Of a stretch of DNA of 46,091 nucleotides, positions 6,615 to 15,503 are shown piece by piece. The position numbers and the translations under genes are program-made. The stretch's first letter is position 1. Every line of letters begins with the position of its first letter. The notes below the pieces were generated by a model that did not search any database, had not been told where the DNA came from, and saw only the letters and a program-made list of their open reading frames with translations. This stretch comes from Faecalibacillus intestinalis (GTDB lineage: Bacteria; Bacillota_I; Bacilli_A; Erysipelotrichales; Coprobacillaceae): the NCBI RefSeq assembly GCF_003024685.1, contig NZ_PYLQ01000021.1:1-46091 (forward strand). Reading direction: 5' to 3'.

Positions 6615-9011
6615 TTAAAATTTACATTTTTCTAAATGCCAAATATCTTCTACATATTGTTCAATTGTACGATCAGATGAGAAGAATCCACTCTTAGCAA
6701 TATTTACTAAGCAAATTCTAGCCCATTTAGCACGATCTTGATATAATTCTACAACATGTCTTTGTGCATTAGCATATGATTCGAAATCAGCTAATAAGAA
6801 GTATTCATCATTTTTATTCATTAATTCATCATGAATAATTTTAAATTCTTCTGGATTACTTGAGAAAGTACCATTAGTTAATGAATCGATAGCACGACGG
6901 ATTTTTAAATCATTATTATAATAATCCCATGCACGATATTGATTGTTTGCTTTTAAGTTTTTAACTTCTTCATCTTTTAAACCAAAGATTTCACAATTAT
7001 CTAATCCTACTAATTCAGAAATTTCTACATTAGCTCCATCTAAAGTACCTAAAGTAATAGCTCCATTCATCATGAATTTCATATTACCAGTACCACTTGC
7101 TTCTTTACCAGCTGTAGAGATTTGTTCTGAAACATCAGCTGCAGGCATGATTTTTTCTGCCAAAGTAACACCATAGTTTTCTAAGAAAACAACTTTTAAG
7201 TATTTATTTGTTTCAGGATCATTATTAACTACATCTCCAACTGCATTAATTAATTTAATAACTTTTTTAGCGAAGTAATAAGCACTTGCTGCTTTTGCTC
7301 CAAAGATGAAAGTATGTGGATAAATACGGAAATCGGGATTAGATTTCATTTCTTGATATAAATAAATAACATGTAAAATATTTAATAATTGTCTTTTATA
7401 TGCATGTAATCTCTTAACTTGAACATCAAAAATACTATCAACATCTACTTCAATACCATTATGTTTTTTAATATAATCAGCTAAGATTTGTTTTCTTTCT
7501 TTTTTAACTGCTAAGAAACGATTTTGTAAAATTGGATCATCAACATGTTCCATTAAGTTTTCTAATTGAGCTGGTTTTTTGATCCATCCTTTACCAATTG
7601 TTTCATTAATTAATTCACTTAATTGTGGATTACAATAAGCTAACCAACGACGATGAGTAACCCCATTTGTTTTATTATTAAATTTATTTGGATAAAGTAC
7701 ATTGAAATCATGTAATTCTCTTTCTTTTAAGATATCTGTATGAAGTCTTGCTACCCCATTGACACTAAAGCTTCCAGCAATTGCAAGTCTTGCCATATAA
7801 ACAGTACCATCTCTTAAAATCATTGTACGATCAACTAAATTTTGATCATGATTACTTACTTCTTTAGCAAAACCTACAAAACGACGATGAATTTCTTCAA
7901 TGATTTGATATACACGTGGTAATAATGTTTGCATTGTACTAATTGGCCAAGTTTCTAAAGCTTCAGCTAAGATCGTATGGTTTGTATATGCAAATGTTTG
8001 TGTACAAATATCCCAGGCATCTTGCCATTCATAACCATGATCATCAATTAATAAACGCATGAATTCAGGAATACATAATACTGGATGTGTATCATTTAAT
8101 TGAATAACATGTTTTTCATGGAAATTATCTAATGATGGATAATTTCTTAAGTGTGCTTTGATGATTGCTTGGATACCTGCAGAACAGAAGAAATATTCTT
8201 GTTTTAAACGTAACATTTTTCCTGCTGGTGTTGAATCATCAGGATATAAGTTTTGACAGATACTTCTTACATCTTCAATATATCTTTGGAAATCATGATT
8301 ACTTGGGAAATCTTCACTTGGTTCAGCTGACCATAGACGTAAAGTATTTGTATTTACTGTATCATTTCCAATGACTGGTACGTCATAAGGTACTGCATAA
8401 ATTGTTTCAGCATCTACATGTTTCCATTTACCTTCATTTTCATCCCAAATTACTTTACCGAAGAATTTGACCGGAACTCTATGTTTAGGTTTACGTACTT
8501 CCCACATAAATCCAGTTTTCATCCATTGATCAGGTAATTCTACTTGATAACCATTTTCAATTTTTTGTTTAAATAAACCATATTCATAACGAATTGTATT
8601 TCCATGTCCTGGATAATCTAATGAAGCAAGTGAATCCATAAAGCATGCAGCTAAACGTCCAAGTCCCCCATTACCTAAACCAGCATCACTTTCTAATTCT
8701 TCTAAATCATGAATGTTGATTCCATAATCTTCTAAACCTTCTTTAGCGATTTCATAGATTCCTAGATTCATCATATTATTAACTAATAATCTTCCCATTA
8801 AAAATTCCATTGAGAAATAATGCATTTGTTTTTGTTCATTATTTTGAACAACAGCTTTACTTGCTGCCCAGTTAACTGATGCATAATCTCTAACCATTGT
8901 TTCAAGAACCATGAATTTTTCAGTAATATGGGCTTCTTCTACAGTACGTCCATAAGATTCAATAATTCTTCTTGAAAATTCAAATTTAAATTCTTCTTTG
9001 TTTTTAAACAT
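6615..9011 (-). CDS. glgP: Glycogen/maltodextrin phosphorylase
   Basis: 798 residues, the typical length of GT35 phosphorylases. It releases glucose-1-phosphate from alpha-1,4-glucan ends using pyridoxal phosphate. The PLP-binding lysine is in ASGTGNMKFMMNG (about residue 643). Other family blocks are EFLMGRLLVNN, GNGGLGRLAACFMDS, QLNDTHPVL and VKRLHAYKRQLLNILH. No signal peptide, so it acts in the cytoplasm. AGGAGA precedes the ATG. It lies downstream of glgB with a terminator and its own promoter in between, so the two are adjacent but separately controllable. No glgC, glgA or glgD is present in the window. Confidence 0.96.
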   Translation of the reverse strand: MFKNKEEFKFEFSRRIIESYGRTVEEAHITEKFMVLETMVRDYASVNWAASKAVVQNNEQKQMHYFSMEFLMGRLLVNNMMNLGIYEIAKEGLEDYGINIHDLEELESDAGLGNGGLGRLAACFMDSLASLDYPGHGNTIRYEYGLFKQKIENGYQVELPDQWMKTGFMWEVRKPKHRVPVKFFGKVIWDENEGKWKHVDAETIYAVPYDVPVIGNDTVNTNTLRLWSAEPSEDFPSNHDFQRYIEDVRSICQNLYPDDSTPAGKMLRLKQEYFFCSAGIQAIIKAHLRNYPSLDNFHEKHVIQLNDTHPVLCIPEFMRLLIDDHGYEWQDAWDICTQTFAYTNHTILAEALETWPISTMQTLLPRVYQIIEEIHRRFVGFAKEVSNHDQNLVDRTMILRDGTVYMARLAIAGSFSVNGVARLHTDILKERELHDFNVLYPNKFNNKTNGVTHRRWLAYCNPQLSELINETIGKGWIKKPAQLENLMEHVDDPILQNRFLAVKKERKQILADYIKKHNGIEVDVDSIFDVQVKRLHAYKRQLLNILHVIYLYQEMKSNPDFRIYPHTFIFGAKAASAYYFAKKVIKLINAVGDVVNNDPETNKYLKVVFLENYGVTLAEKIMPAADVSEQISTAGKEASGTGNMKFMMNGAITLGTLDGANVEISELVGLDNCEIFGLKDEEVKNLKANNQYRAWDYYNNDLKIRRAIDSLTNGTFSSNPEEFKIIHDELMNKNDEYFLLADFESYANAQRHVVELYQDRAKWARICLVNIAKSGFFSSDRTIEQYVEDIWHLEKCKF

Positions 9012-9045
9012 TTTCCCGTCTCCTCAATATTACTCTTACGTGACC

Positions 9046-9074
9046 ATCATACTTTATTTTTAGTAGATTGTCAC
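9046..9074 (-). promoter_or_regulatory. Promoter of glgP
   Basis: Minus strand GTGACA (9074-9069), 17-base spacer, TATGAT (9051-9046), located about 35 bases before the start codon. Match is 5/6 in both boxes. Confidence 0.6.
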
Positions 9075-9117
9075 TCATAAAAATATTTTTACATTGATAA
9101 AATCTTACTTTTTCCAA

Positions 9118-9155
9118 ATAAAATAGAGTATCTAAACTACGGATGCTCTATTTTA
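9118..9155 (-). terminator. Hairpin between glgB and glgP
   Basis: AAAATAGAG (with a bulge) pairs with CTCTATTTT across a loop of about 14 bases just after the glgB stop codon; minus-strand T residues follow. It may be a partial terminator that isolates glgP expression from glgB. Confidence 0.55.
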
Positions 9156-9163
9156 TGAACAAC

Positions 9164-11101
9164 TTATTTTGTTTTCTTAATTACTCTTTTTGTTTTCTTT
9201 GGTGTTTTCTTTGGTGTTCCTTTTTTAGGTTTCACTTCAAAGATACATGCACTAAATGGTGCTAATTTTACTTCAATATAATGATCTTTATTTAACAATT
9301 TTGTTTTTTCATTTGGTTTTGTTTTCTTAGAGCGAATTGCTCTTGGATTAACGATATTCTTTCCAGAATATACAGCTTGATCTGTATTTAAAATTTCTTT
9401 ATAACTTCCTTCAATATTAACTGGTACTTTGTATTTTTCATGCGTATTACCAACAAAATTCATCACTGCGATAATCGCATTTCCTGCTTTATCTTTTCTT
9501 TCAATTGCGAAAACACATTGATCATGATCATCAACAACAAGCCATTCAAAGCCTTTTAAATCATAATCCATTTCATATAAAGCTGGATATTTCAAATAAA
9601 TTTCATTGAGTTTTTGAGCGAAATGATGGAATGCATCATGATCAGGATATTTTAAAATATCCCATCCTAAAGATTTAGATTCATCCCATTCTTTATATTC
9701 AGCAAGTTCATTTCCCATAAAGTTCAATTTCTTACCAGGATGTAACATCATATAAACATACAATGCTTTTACTTGTGCCAATTTATCTCCATGTAATCCC
9801 CACATTTTATTAATAATCGTCGCTTTACCATGAACAACTTCATCATGCGAAAACTCAAGTAAGAATCTTTCAGAATAGAAATAAGCCATTGAGAATGTAA
9901 TAAAACGACTATCATATTGACGATAAACAGGATCTTCTTGGAAATATTTCAATGTATCATTCATCCAACCTAAATCCCATTTATAATCAAATCCTAAACC
10001 ATGTTCACCCACTGGTTTAGTAACACCTGGATAATCTGTTGAATCTTCTGCAATCATCATCACAGTTGGATGGTACCCAGACATATGTCCATTTAAACGT
10101 TTCATCCATTCCATAGCACCAATATTTTCACCTAAGTTTTTATTACCTTCATAATAAATAAGATTACTTACAGCATCAAATCTAAAACCATCAATATGAT
10201 AATATGTTGCAAAGAATTCTACAGAAGATAATAAGAAACTTCTTACTTCATTTTTACCTAAATCAAAATAAACACTATCCCATGGACTATAACGACGATT
10301 ATAATCATTATAATCATAAACAAATCCACCATCATACATATGTAATCCATGTGAATCTTTAACGAAATGTGCTGGCACAAAGTCCATAATAACACCAATG
10401 CCTTCTTGGTGGCAGGCATCAATAAATTTCATTAATTGTTTAGGTTGACCATATCTCGATGTTGCACTATAAAAACCAGTTGCTTGATATCCCCAAGAAC
10501 CATCAAATGGGAATTCAGTAAGTGGCATAACTTCTAAATGTGTATAGCCCATCTTTTTTACATAGGGAATAATTTCATCTATTAATTCTTCATAAGAATA
10601 ATATTCACCATCGTCCCCTTCACCTTCACTTTCTCGCTTCATTTTCCATGAACCAAGAGAAGCTTCATATATATTAAGTGGGCAATCATAATTTTTAGTT
10701 CTATTTTTTATCCATTTGCTATCATGCCAACGATAACCTTCCATGTTATAAACTTTTGAAGCAGTTCCTGGTCTTAACTCACTAAAATAAGCATATGGAT
10801 CTGCTTTATCAATAATATCTCCTTGAGGAGTTTCAAATCTAAACTTGTACATGTCAAATTCTTTGACACCTTCAACAAATATTGTATAAATACCACCATT
10901 ATTATATCTTTCCATATAACAAGGTGTTTCACCCCATTGGTTAAATTCTCCTACAACTTGTGCACTTCTAGCATTCGGCGCATATGTTGTAAAACGTACA
11001 CCTTTTTTACCTTCATGAGTCTCAAAATGTGCACCAAATATTTTATAAGCTTGTAAACAATTTCCATCATGGAAAGTGTGAATTAAAAAATTATCAAACA
11101 T
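9164..11101 (-). CDS. glgB: 1,4-alpha-glucan branching enzyme
   Basis: 645 residues. An N-terminal CBM48-type domain (about 25-110, with VRFTTYAPNARSAQVVGEFN) is followed by the GH13 catalytic barrel. Catalytic residues are visible: the nucleophile Asp in DGFRFDAVSNL (about 308), acid/base Glu in IAEDSTDYPG (about 350) and the third Asp in EFSHDEVVHGK (about 420). It introduces alpha-1,6 branches into glycogen. The last 25 residues are an unusual low-complexity basic tail rich in Lys, Thr and Pro (KGTPKKTPKKTKRVIKK). AAGGGGAG precedes the ATG. A cre-like site lies 60 bp upstream, suggesting CcpA control. Confidence 0.95.
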   Translation of the reverse strand: MFDNFLIHTFHDGNCLQAYKIFGAHFETHEGKKGVRFTTYAPNARSAQVVGEFNQWGETPCYMERYNNGGIYTIFVEGVKEFDMYKFRFETPQGDIIDKADPYAYFSELRPGTASKVYNMEGYRWHDSKWIKNRTKNYDCPLNIYEASLGSWKMKRESEGEGDDGEYYSYEELIDEIIPYVKKMGYTHLEVMPLTEFPFDGSWGYQATGFYSATSRYGQPKQLMKFIDACHQEGIGVIMDFVPAHFVKDSHGLHMYDGGFVYDYNDYNRRYSPWDSVYFDLGKNEVRSFLLSSVEFFATYYHIDGFRFDAVSNLIYYEGNKNLGENIGAMEWMKRLNGHMSGYHPTVMMIAEDSTDYPGVTKPVGEHGLGFDYKWDLGWMNDTLKYFQEDPVYRQYDSRFITFSMAYFYSERFLLEFSHDEVVHGKATIINKMWGLHGDKLAQVKALYVYMMLHPGKKLNFMGNELAEYKEWDESKSLGWDILKYPDHDAFHHFAQKLNEIYLKYPALYEMDYDLKGFEWLVVDDHDQCVFAIERKDKAGNAIIAVMNFVGNTHEKYKVPVNIEGSYKEILNTDQAVYSGKNIVNPRAIRSKKTKPNEKTKLLNKDHYIEVKLAPFSACIFEVKPKKGTPKKTPKKTKRVIKKTK

Positions 11102-11127
11102 ATATTTATCTCCCCTTTATGTCATTT

Positions 11128-11175
11128 ATTATAACATATAAATGACCAACATTCACTAAAAAGTTAGCGCTTTCA
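11128..11175 (-). promoter_or_regulatory. glgB promoter with cre-like (CcpA) site
   Basis: The sequence at 11162-11175, read on the minus strand, is TGAAAGCGCTAACT, matching the cre consensus TGWAANCGNTNWCA at every position but the last. A TATAAT -10 box is at 11133-11128; the -35 region is weak. The cre-like site sits just upstream of the expected -35, compatible with activation or repression. Confidence 0.65.
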
Positions 11176-11228
11176 TTTTTATTTGCTAAACTTTTTATCA
11201 AATAAAAAAAGAAGCTAACAGCTTTCCG

Positions 11229-12395
11229 CTATTTCTTCTTTTTTTCTACAATTTCTTTAATATAAAAAGCTAACATATACGGCATTTTTTCTTCAAATGA
11301 ATCCAATTGACATTCTGTCAGTTCTTTTATCTTATTAAGTCGATAATTGATAGTATTACGATGCATGTATAAGCTTTCAGCCATAGCTTTTTGATTACTA
11401 TCGAATTTTAAATATTGATAAAGAGTCTCTTCTAATTGAGTATTATGCTTTTGATCATAATCTATCAAAACACCTAACATACTACGATACATTTGTCTTA
11501 AAATACCTTGATCTTCAATAATAAATAATAATTGATAAACACCCATATCATCAAAATAAATTTGTGGATAATTAAATTGTTTAGCCATCTTACAAGCTGC
11601 AATAGCCCTTTTATAACTTAAAATCATATTTCTAAAATCCACCATCTTTGAGCCAATTCCTAAATGTAATGTATAATGCAAACGTTTTTTAGCTCTTTTA
11701 TACATTTCATTAATAACTTCTACAAGAGCACTATCTTCTAAGTTATTAAAAATCATAATATAATAACCATCAAACCAGAAAAAACTATAATTTCCTTCAA
11801 CTTTTTCAAAACATAATTCTAGCTGAAACTTAATACTTCTTCTTTCCATCATGCCTAATTCTTCATCGGTTTCTACAGAAATAGCCATTACTTGAAAATC
11901 ATTTTCCACATCAAAATCACCTGCTAATTTATTTCTAGACTCTTCAATAATTGCTGGATTAATCAGTGTGTCCATAACAGTTTGATTAATATACTTATCA
12001 TCTCTTTCTGCACGTAAACAATGATATGAAAAATCTTTGATCATATCAGCAATATGCACTTCCCAAGGAACCACTAACAAAGGAAAACTTAATTCATTAC
12101 AATAATCAATAATTTCTTGATCGATATCAAAAATATATTTTCCCGTATTGATAACAAGTCCCACACTATGATATTTAACAAGTTGTTCAATGAATTCTTT
12201 TAATTTCTTTTGGCTTTGAAATCCTAGACCTGTTGTTACAACTAGTTCTTTACCCCAAAGTTGTTGTAAAATCGTTTTATCTTCGACCATTTGTACCCAG
12301 GTCATGGCATTAGAACATCCATCCTCACCTGCAAGTAATGTCATTTTATAATTCTTTTTAAATTCTCTTAAAGCATCATCTATTGTAAATCCCAT
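11229..12395 (-). CDS. PucR-family transcriptional regulator
   Basis: 388 residues. The N-terminal PucR-type domain (about 1-125) shows ELVVTTGLGFQSQKKLKEFI and PLLVVPWEVHIADM; the middle contains a degenerate GGDEF-like fold; the C-terminal HTH_30 domain (about 325-385) has the signature MHRNTINYRLNKIKELT. Relatives control purine catabolism, sugar diacid or amino acid use. It lies between glycogen genes and pckA, divergent from pckA, so control of one of these or of itself is plausible but unproven. The start has GGTGGTGAT upstream. A perfect palindrome overlaps its own promoter. Confidence 0.88.
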   Translation of the reverse strand: MGFTIDDALREFKKNYKMTLLAGEDGCSNAMTWVQMVEDKTILQQLWGKELVVTTGLGFQSQKKLKEFIEQLVKYHSVGLVINTGKYIFDIDQEIIDYCNELSFPLLVVPWEVHIADMIKDFSYHCLRAERDDKYINQTVMDTLINPAIIEESRNKLAGDFDVENDFQVMAISVETDEELGMMERRSIKFQLELCFEKVEGNYSFFWFDGYYIMIFNNLEDSALVEVINEMYKRAKKRLHYTLHLGIGSKMVDFRNMILSYKRAIAACKMAKQFNYPQIYFDDMGVYQLLFIIEDQGILRQMYRSMLGVLIDYDQKHNTQLEETLYQYLKFDSNQKAMAESLYMHRNTINYRLNKIKELTECQLDSFEEKMPYMLAFYIKEIVEKKKK

Positions 12396-12411
12396 ATCAT
12401 CACCACCATCT

Positions 12412-12442
12412 ATTTTACACTATTTGTGCACATTGCACAAAT
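12412..12442 (-). promoter_or_regulatory. Palindromic operator overlapping the pucR-type promoter
   Basis: ATTTGTGCA-CAT-TGCACAAAT (12422-12442) is a perfect 9-bp inverted repeat with a 3-bp centre. It covers the -35 region (TTGTGC, about 12440-12435) and spacer of a promoter whose -10 is TAAAAT (12417-12412). This geometry suggests autoregulation by the adjacent PucR-family protein; the binding protein is inferred. Confidence 0.6.
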
Positions 12443-12506
12443 ACTTACAATCCTTTTTAGGATATTTGTCTCTACTCAATTCGTCATATTTCGCTATAAT
12501 AAATGT

Positions 12507-12667
12507 GTAATAAAAAATGAAATGTAAATAAAAGAGATATCCCATAATATTTATATCTCTCATATATTTTACGATTTTCAGTAATAGTTTCCCAATATAT
12601 TAATTTTTTATTACTCGATTCCCTATATATAAATAAAGAAGATCATTCCCCTAAATGATCTTTTTTA
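12507..12667 (+). ncRNA. Candidate small RNA with terminator, between pucR-type gene and pckA
   Basis: The 484-bp gap (12396-12879) holds no ORF of note. A TATAAT at 12495-12500 could start a plus-strand transcript. It would contain the hairpin AGAGATAT / ATATCTCT (12533-12560) and end at a perfect terminator, AAGATCATT / AATGATCTT followed by T6 (12639-12666), more than 200 bp before pckA. No good -35 box is visible, so this is a low-confidence call; it could also be an attenuated leader of pckA. Confidence 0.3.
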
Positions 12668-12805
12668 TTTGTTTATGATTATTATCCTAAAAATACATTA
12701 GTTATGTTTCTAATGTGTTTTTTTATTAAAAAATACTCTAAAAGCCTTATAAACTGTACATTTTCAACAAACTCATTTTGACATTAGCGTCATTTATTTA
12801 AAAAA

Positions 12806-12819
12806 AGTAAGCGCTTTCT
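12806..12819 (+). promoter_or_regulatory. cre-like (CcpA) site upstream of pckA
   Basis: AGTAAGCGCTTTCT with palindromic core AAGCGCTT matches the cre consensus at 12 of 14 positions (only the end bases differ). A TTGACA is present at 12778-12783. Repression of a gluconeogenic gene by glucose through CcpA is expected biology, and supports the call. Confidence 0.6.
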
Positions 12820-12879
12820 ATGGATTTTATAACATTTTTTTTGTATCATTATATGTAGGGAATCCAAAGGAGGTATATT

Positions 12880-14457
12880 ATGGATACATTGAATATCGAA
12901 AAATATGGTTTTAATCATACAGGAAACATTTTTAGAAACAATCCGCCTGGTGCGCTTGTAGAAAAAGCTTTACTTCATAAAGAAGGAAGACTTTCACGTG
13001 CTGGTGCTTTATGTATAGAAACTGGAGAAAGAACTGGTCGTTCTCCAGATGATAAATATATTGTTGATACACCTGCTGTTCATGATTTAATTGCTTGGGG
13101 AAATGTTAATCGTCCTGTTTCAGCAGAAGTTTTTGACCAAGTTTATGATCAAATGATTCAATATTTAAATGATAAAGATTTATATATTTTTGATGGCTTT
13201 GCAGGAGCTAATCGTAAATATCAATATGGTTTTAGAGTTATCAATGAAAAAGCAAGTCAAAATTTATTTATTAGAAACTTACTTATTCGACCTAAAAAGG
13301 AACAATTAAAAGATTTTAAAGAAGACTTTTTGATTTTAGTTGCTCCTGGATGTAAAGTAGATTATAAAAAATTAGGATTAAATAGTGAAGCCGCTATTAT
13401 GATCAATTTTGAAAAACAAATTATTTTAATTGCGGGCACAGGGTATTCTGGAGAAATCAAAAAATCTGTCTTCTGTGTTATGAACTATTTACTTCCACAA
13501 AAGAAGATTTTTACAATGCATTGTTCTGCCAATATGGGAATCGACGGTGATACAGCTTTATTCTTTGGATTATCAGGAACTGGAAAAACAACACTTTCAG
13601 CCGATCCAAACAGACGATTAATTGGTGATGATGAACATGGTTGGTCTAGAAATACAATCTTCAACTTTGAAGGTGGATGCTACGCTAAATGTATCAACCT
13701 TTCAAAAGAACATGAACCTGAAATTTGGAATGCCATCCGTTTTGGTGCTGTAACAGAAAATGTTAAATTATTTGAAGATACACGTATTATTAATTTTGAT
13801 GATGGTTCTATCACAGAAAATACACGTGTTGGTTATCCAATTGATTATATTCCAAATACTGTTTCATCAGGAGTTGGACCTATTCCACGTACTATTTTCT
13901 TTTTAGCAGCAGATGCTTTTGGAGTTTTACCACCTATTTCTAAACTTGACCGTAACGCTGCTATCTATCACTTTGTTTCAGGTTATACAAGCAAACTTGC
14001 TGGAACTGAAAATGGTGTTACTGAACCAGAAGCAACATTTTCAACATGTTTTGGAGAACCATTTTTCCCATTAGATACAGCTTTATATGCTCAACAATTT
14101 GGACGTCGTGTAGAAAAATCAGGAGCTAATGTTTTCTTGATCAACACTGGATGGACTGGTGGCTCTTATGGTAAAGGGCATCGTATTCCATTAAAATATA
14201 CACGTGCAATGATCAATGCTGCTTTAAATGGTGACTTAGATTTTGTGGAATATGTCAAAGAACCATTCTTTAATCTAAAAATTCCAAGAAGTTGTCCAGG
14301 TGTTCCAGCAGAAATGTTGAACCCTAAAAATACTTGGTCAAACAAACGCGAATATGATAAAACAGCTAAAAAACTTACAAAAATGTTCCAAGAAAATTTT
14401 AAAAAATATGATTTACCTAGTACTGTTGTTAAAGCCGGACCTGGTACTCATAAATAA
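12880..14457 (+). CDS. pckA: Phosphoenolpyruvate carboxykinase (ATP)
   Basis: 525 residues, normal for the ATP-dependent family. The kinase-1a P-loop is GLSGTGKTTLSADPN (about residues 229-243) and the kinase-2 metal site IGDDEHGW follows; EATFSTCFGEPFFPL and NTGWTGGSYGKGHRI are further family signatures. It interconverts oxaloacetate plus ATP with PEP, CO2 and ADP; in fermentative gut bacteria it often runs toward oxaloacetate. AAAGGAGG lies 6 bases before the ATG. Single-gene unit with cre-like site upstream and its own terminator. Confidence 0.97.
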   Translation: MDTLNIEKYGFNHTGNIFRNNPPGALVEKALLHKEGRLSRAGALCIETGERTGRSPDDKYIVDTPAVHDLIAWGNVNRPVSAEVFDQVYDQMIQYLNDKDLYIFDGFAGANRKYQYGFRVINEKASQNLFIRNLLIRPKKEQLKDFKEDFLILVAPGCKVDYKKLGLNSEAAIMINFEKQIILIAGTGYSGEIKKSVFCVMNYLLPQKKIFTMHCSANMGIDGDTALFFGLSGTGKTTLSADPNRRLIGDDEHGWSRNTIFNFEGGCYAKCINLSKEHEPEIWNAIRFGAVTENVKLFEDTRIINFDDGSITENTRVGYPIDYIPNTVSSGVGPIPRTIFFLAADAFGVLPPISKLDRNAAIYHFVSGYTSKLAGTENGVTEPEATFSTCFGEPFFPLDTALYAQQFGRRVEKSGANVFLINTGWTGGSYGKGHRIPLKYTRAMINAALNGDLDFVEYVKEPFFNLKIPRSCPGVPAEMLNPKNTWSNKREYDKTAKKLTKMFQENFKKYDLPSTVVKAGPGTHK

Positions 14458-14463
14458 AAATAG

Positions 14464-14490
14464 CGGATATCTCATGAGATATCCGTTTTT
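14464..14490 (+). terminator. Terminator of pckA
   Basis: A perfect palindrome CGGATATCTCATGAGATATCCG (shown in full as its two arms CGGATATCT / AGATATCCG) is followed by TTTTT, 7 bases after the pckA stop codon. It lies 4 bp from the end of the convergent Rpn pseudogene. Confidence 0.85.
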
Positions 14491-14493
14491 GTA

Positions 14494-15441
14494 TCATTTA
14501 ATCATTTCTTTAATTATTTGTAAATCTTTGTTTTCTATTAATGCTTTAAAAATCTCATTATACTGTGACAATGTTAAATTTTCTAACATTAAAATATCTT
14601 CTTGAGGATATTTACTTTTAAAAAGCATCAATGTATTTTCTTTAGCTTTCAAAAGTTCTCCTTCTTTTAAGCCTTCTTCTTTCCCTTCTTGTCGTATTCT
14701 TACTTTCTCTTGATGATGTTGTATCTTGACAAGCTGTCTTTTACTCGCTGCTAATACAAGTTCTTCATCTTCATTGAACTGATCCATCTTTTCTTTCATC
14801 ATGATAACCACCTCACTGTTTAATGCCATTATATCATCTGTTATCCCATGATATAAAGTATAAATAGCTAATTCTATCTTGCTTAGATTCTTAAGCCCTT
14901 TTTCTCTTACAACAGCATCAATAAATGGAAGATAGACATTATGATGGGTAAGCAGATTATACTTTCTGACATGGTTTAGTTGATTACGTGGCATGTAGGT
15001 ATCGATCAAGAGAAGATTGTCTCTGTCAATATCATTGACAAAGAGAATGGTATAGACTTCATGGACATTTTCACTGTATAAGAGATCTCCTCGATTGACT
15101 TGATGATCTATCATTCTTGCTCCATAGATTTGAAAACGATAATGAACTTCTTTAGTAAGAGCACTGTTTTGCATTTCAATGTCGATTAATTTTCCTTCAT
15201 CAGTTTTCACTCAGACATCTAAAACCATATCTTTATCACTTAGATGTTCAGGATTGACTTCACTATTTAAGACAAAAAGTTCCTGACATTTAATACCAGT
15301 GATTCCTTCAATAATGACTTTAAGTAAATAATAACAGCGAGAATCATTGAGATCACTCAACATAAATTTAAAGACAAGATCATTTTTAAAATCGGTAATT
15401 CTTTTAGATTTGATTTTTGTTTCCATAGTTTCTCCCTCCAT
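14494..15441 (-). pseudogene. Rpn-family nuclease/transposase interrupted by one in-frame TGA
   Basis: Two ORFs in the same frame, 15441-15211 and 15210-14494, are separated only by a TGA at 15213-15211. Together they give about 315 codons, the normal length for Rpn/PD-(D/E)XK proteins. The N-part has ITDFKNDLVFKFML; the stop falls between the active-site Asp (LDV) and the E-x-Q of LIDIEMQNS, inside the nuclease core. The C-part has RQEGKEEGLKEGELLKAKEN, a typical coiled Rpn tail. The final stop is also TGA. Only this one lesion is visible, so the mutation may be recent, or the codon may be read through. AGGGAG precedes the start, with TTGTCTATATAA upstream as in the gene at 1-299. Confidence 0.85.
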
Positions 15442-15503
15442 TATTTATATAGACAACAAAAATCATTTTTTCTTTTAAAAAATAAAAAAACGAAATAATT
15501 TTC

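Noticed and set aside
12396-12879. Purine or other known riboswitch upstream of pckA
   Set aside because: None of the conserved cores I know is present; only simple hairpins and a terminator.
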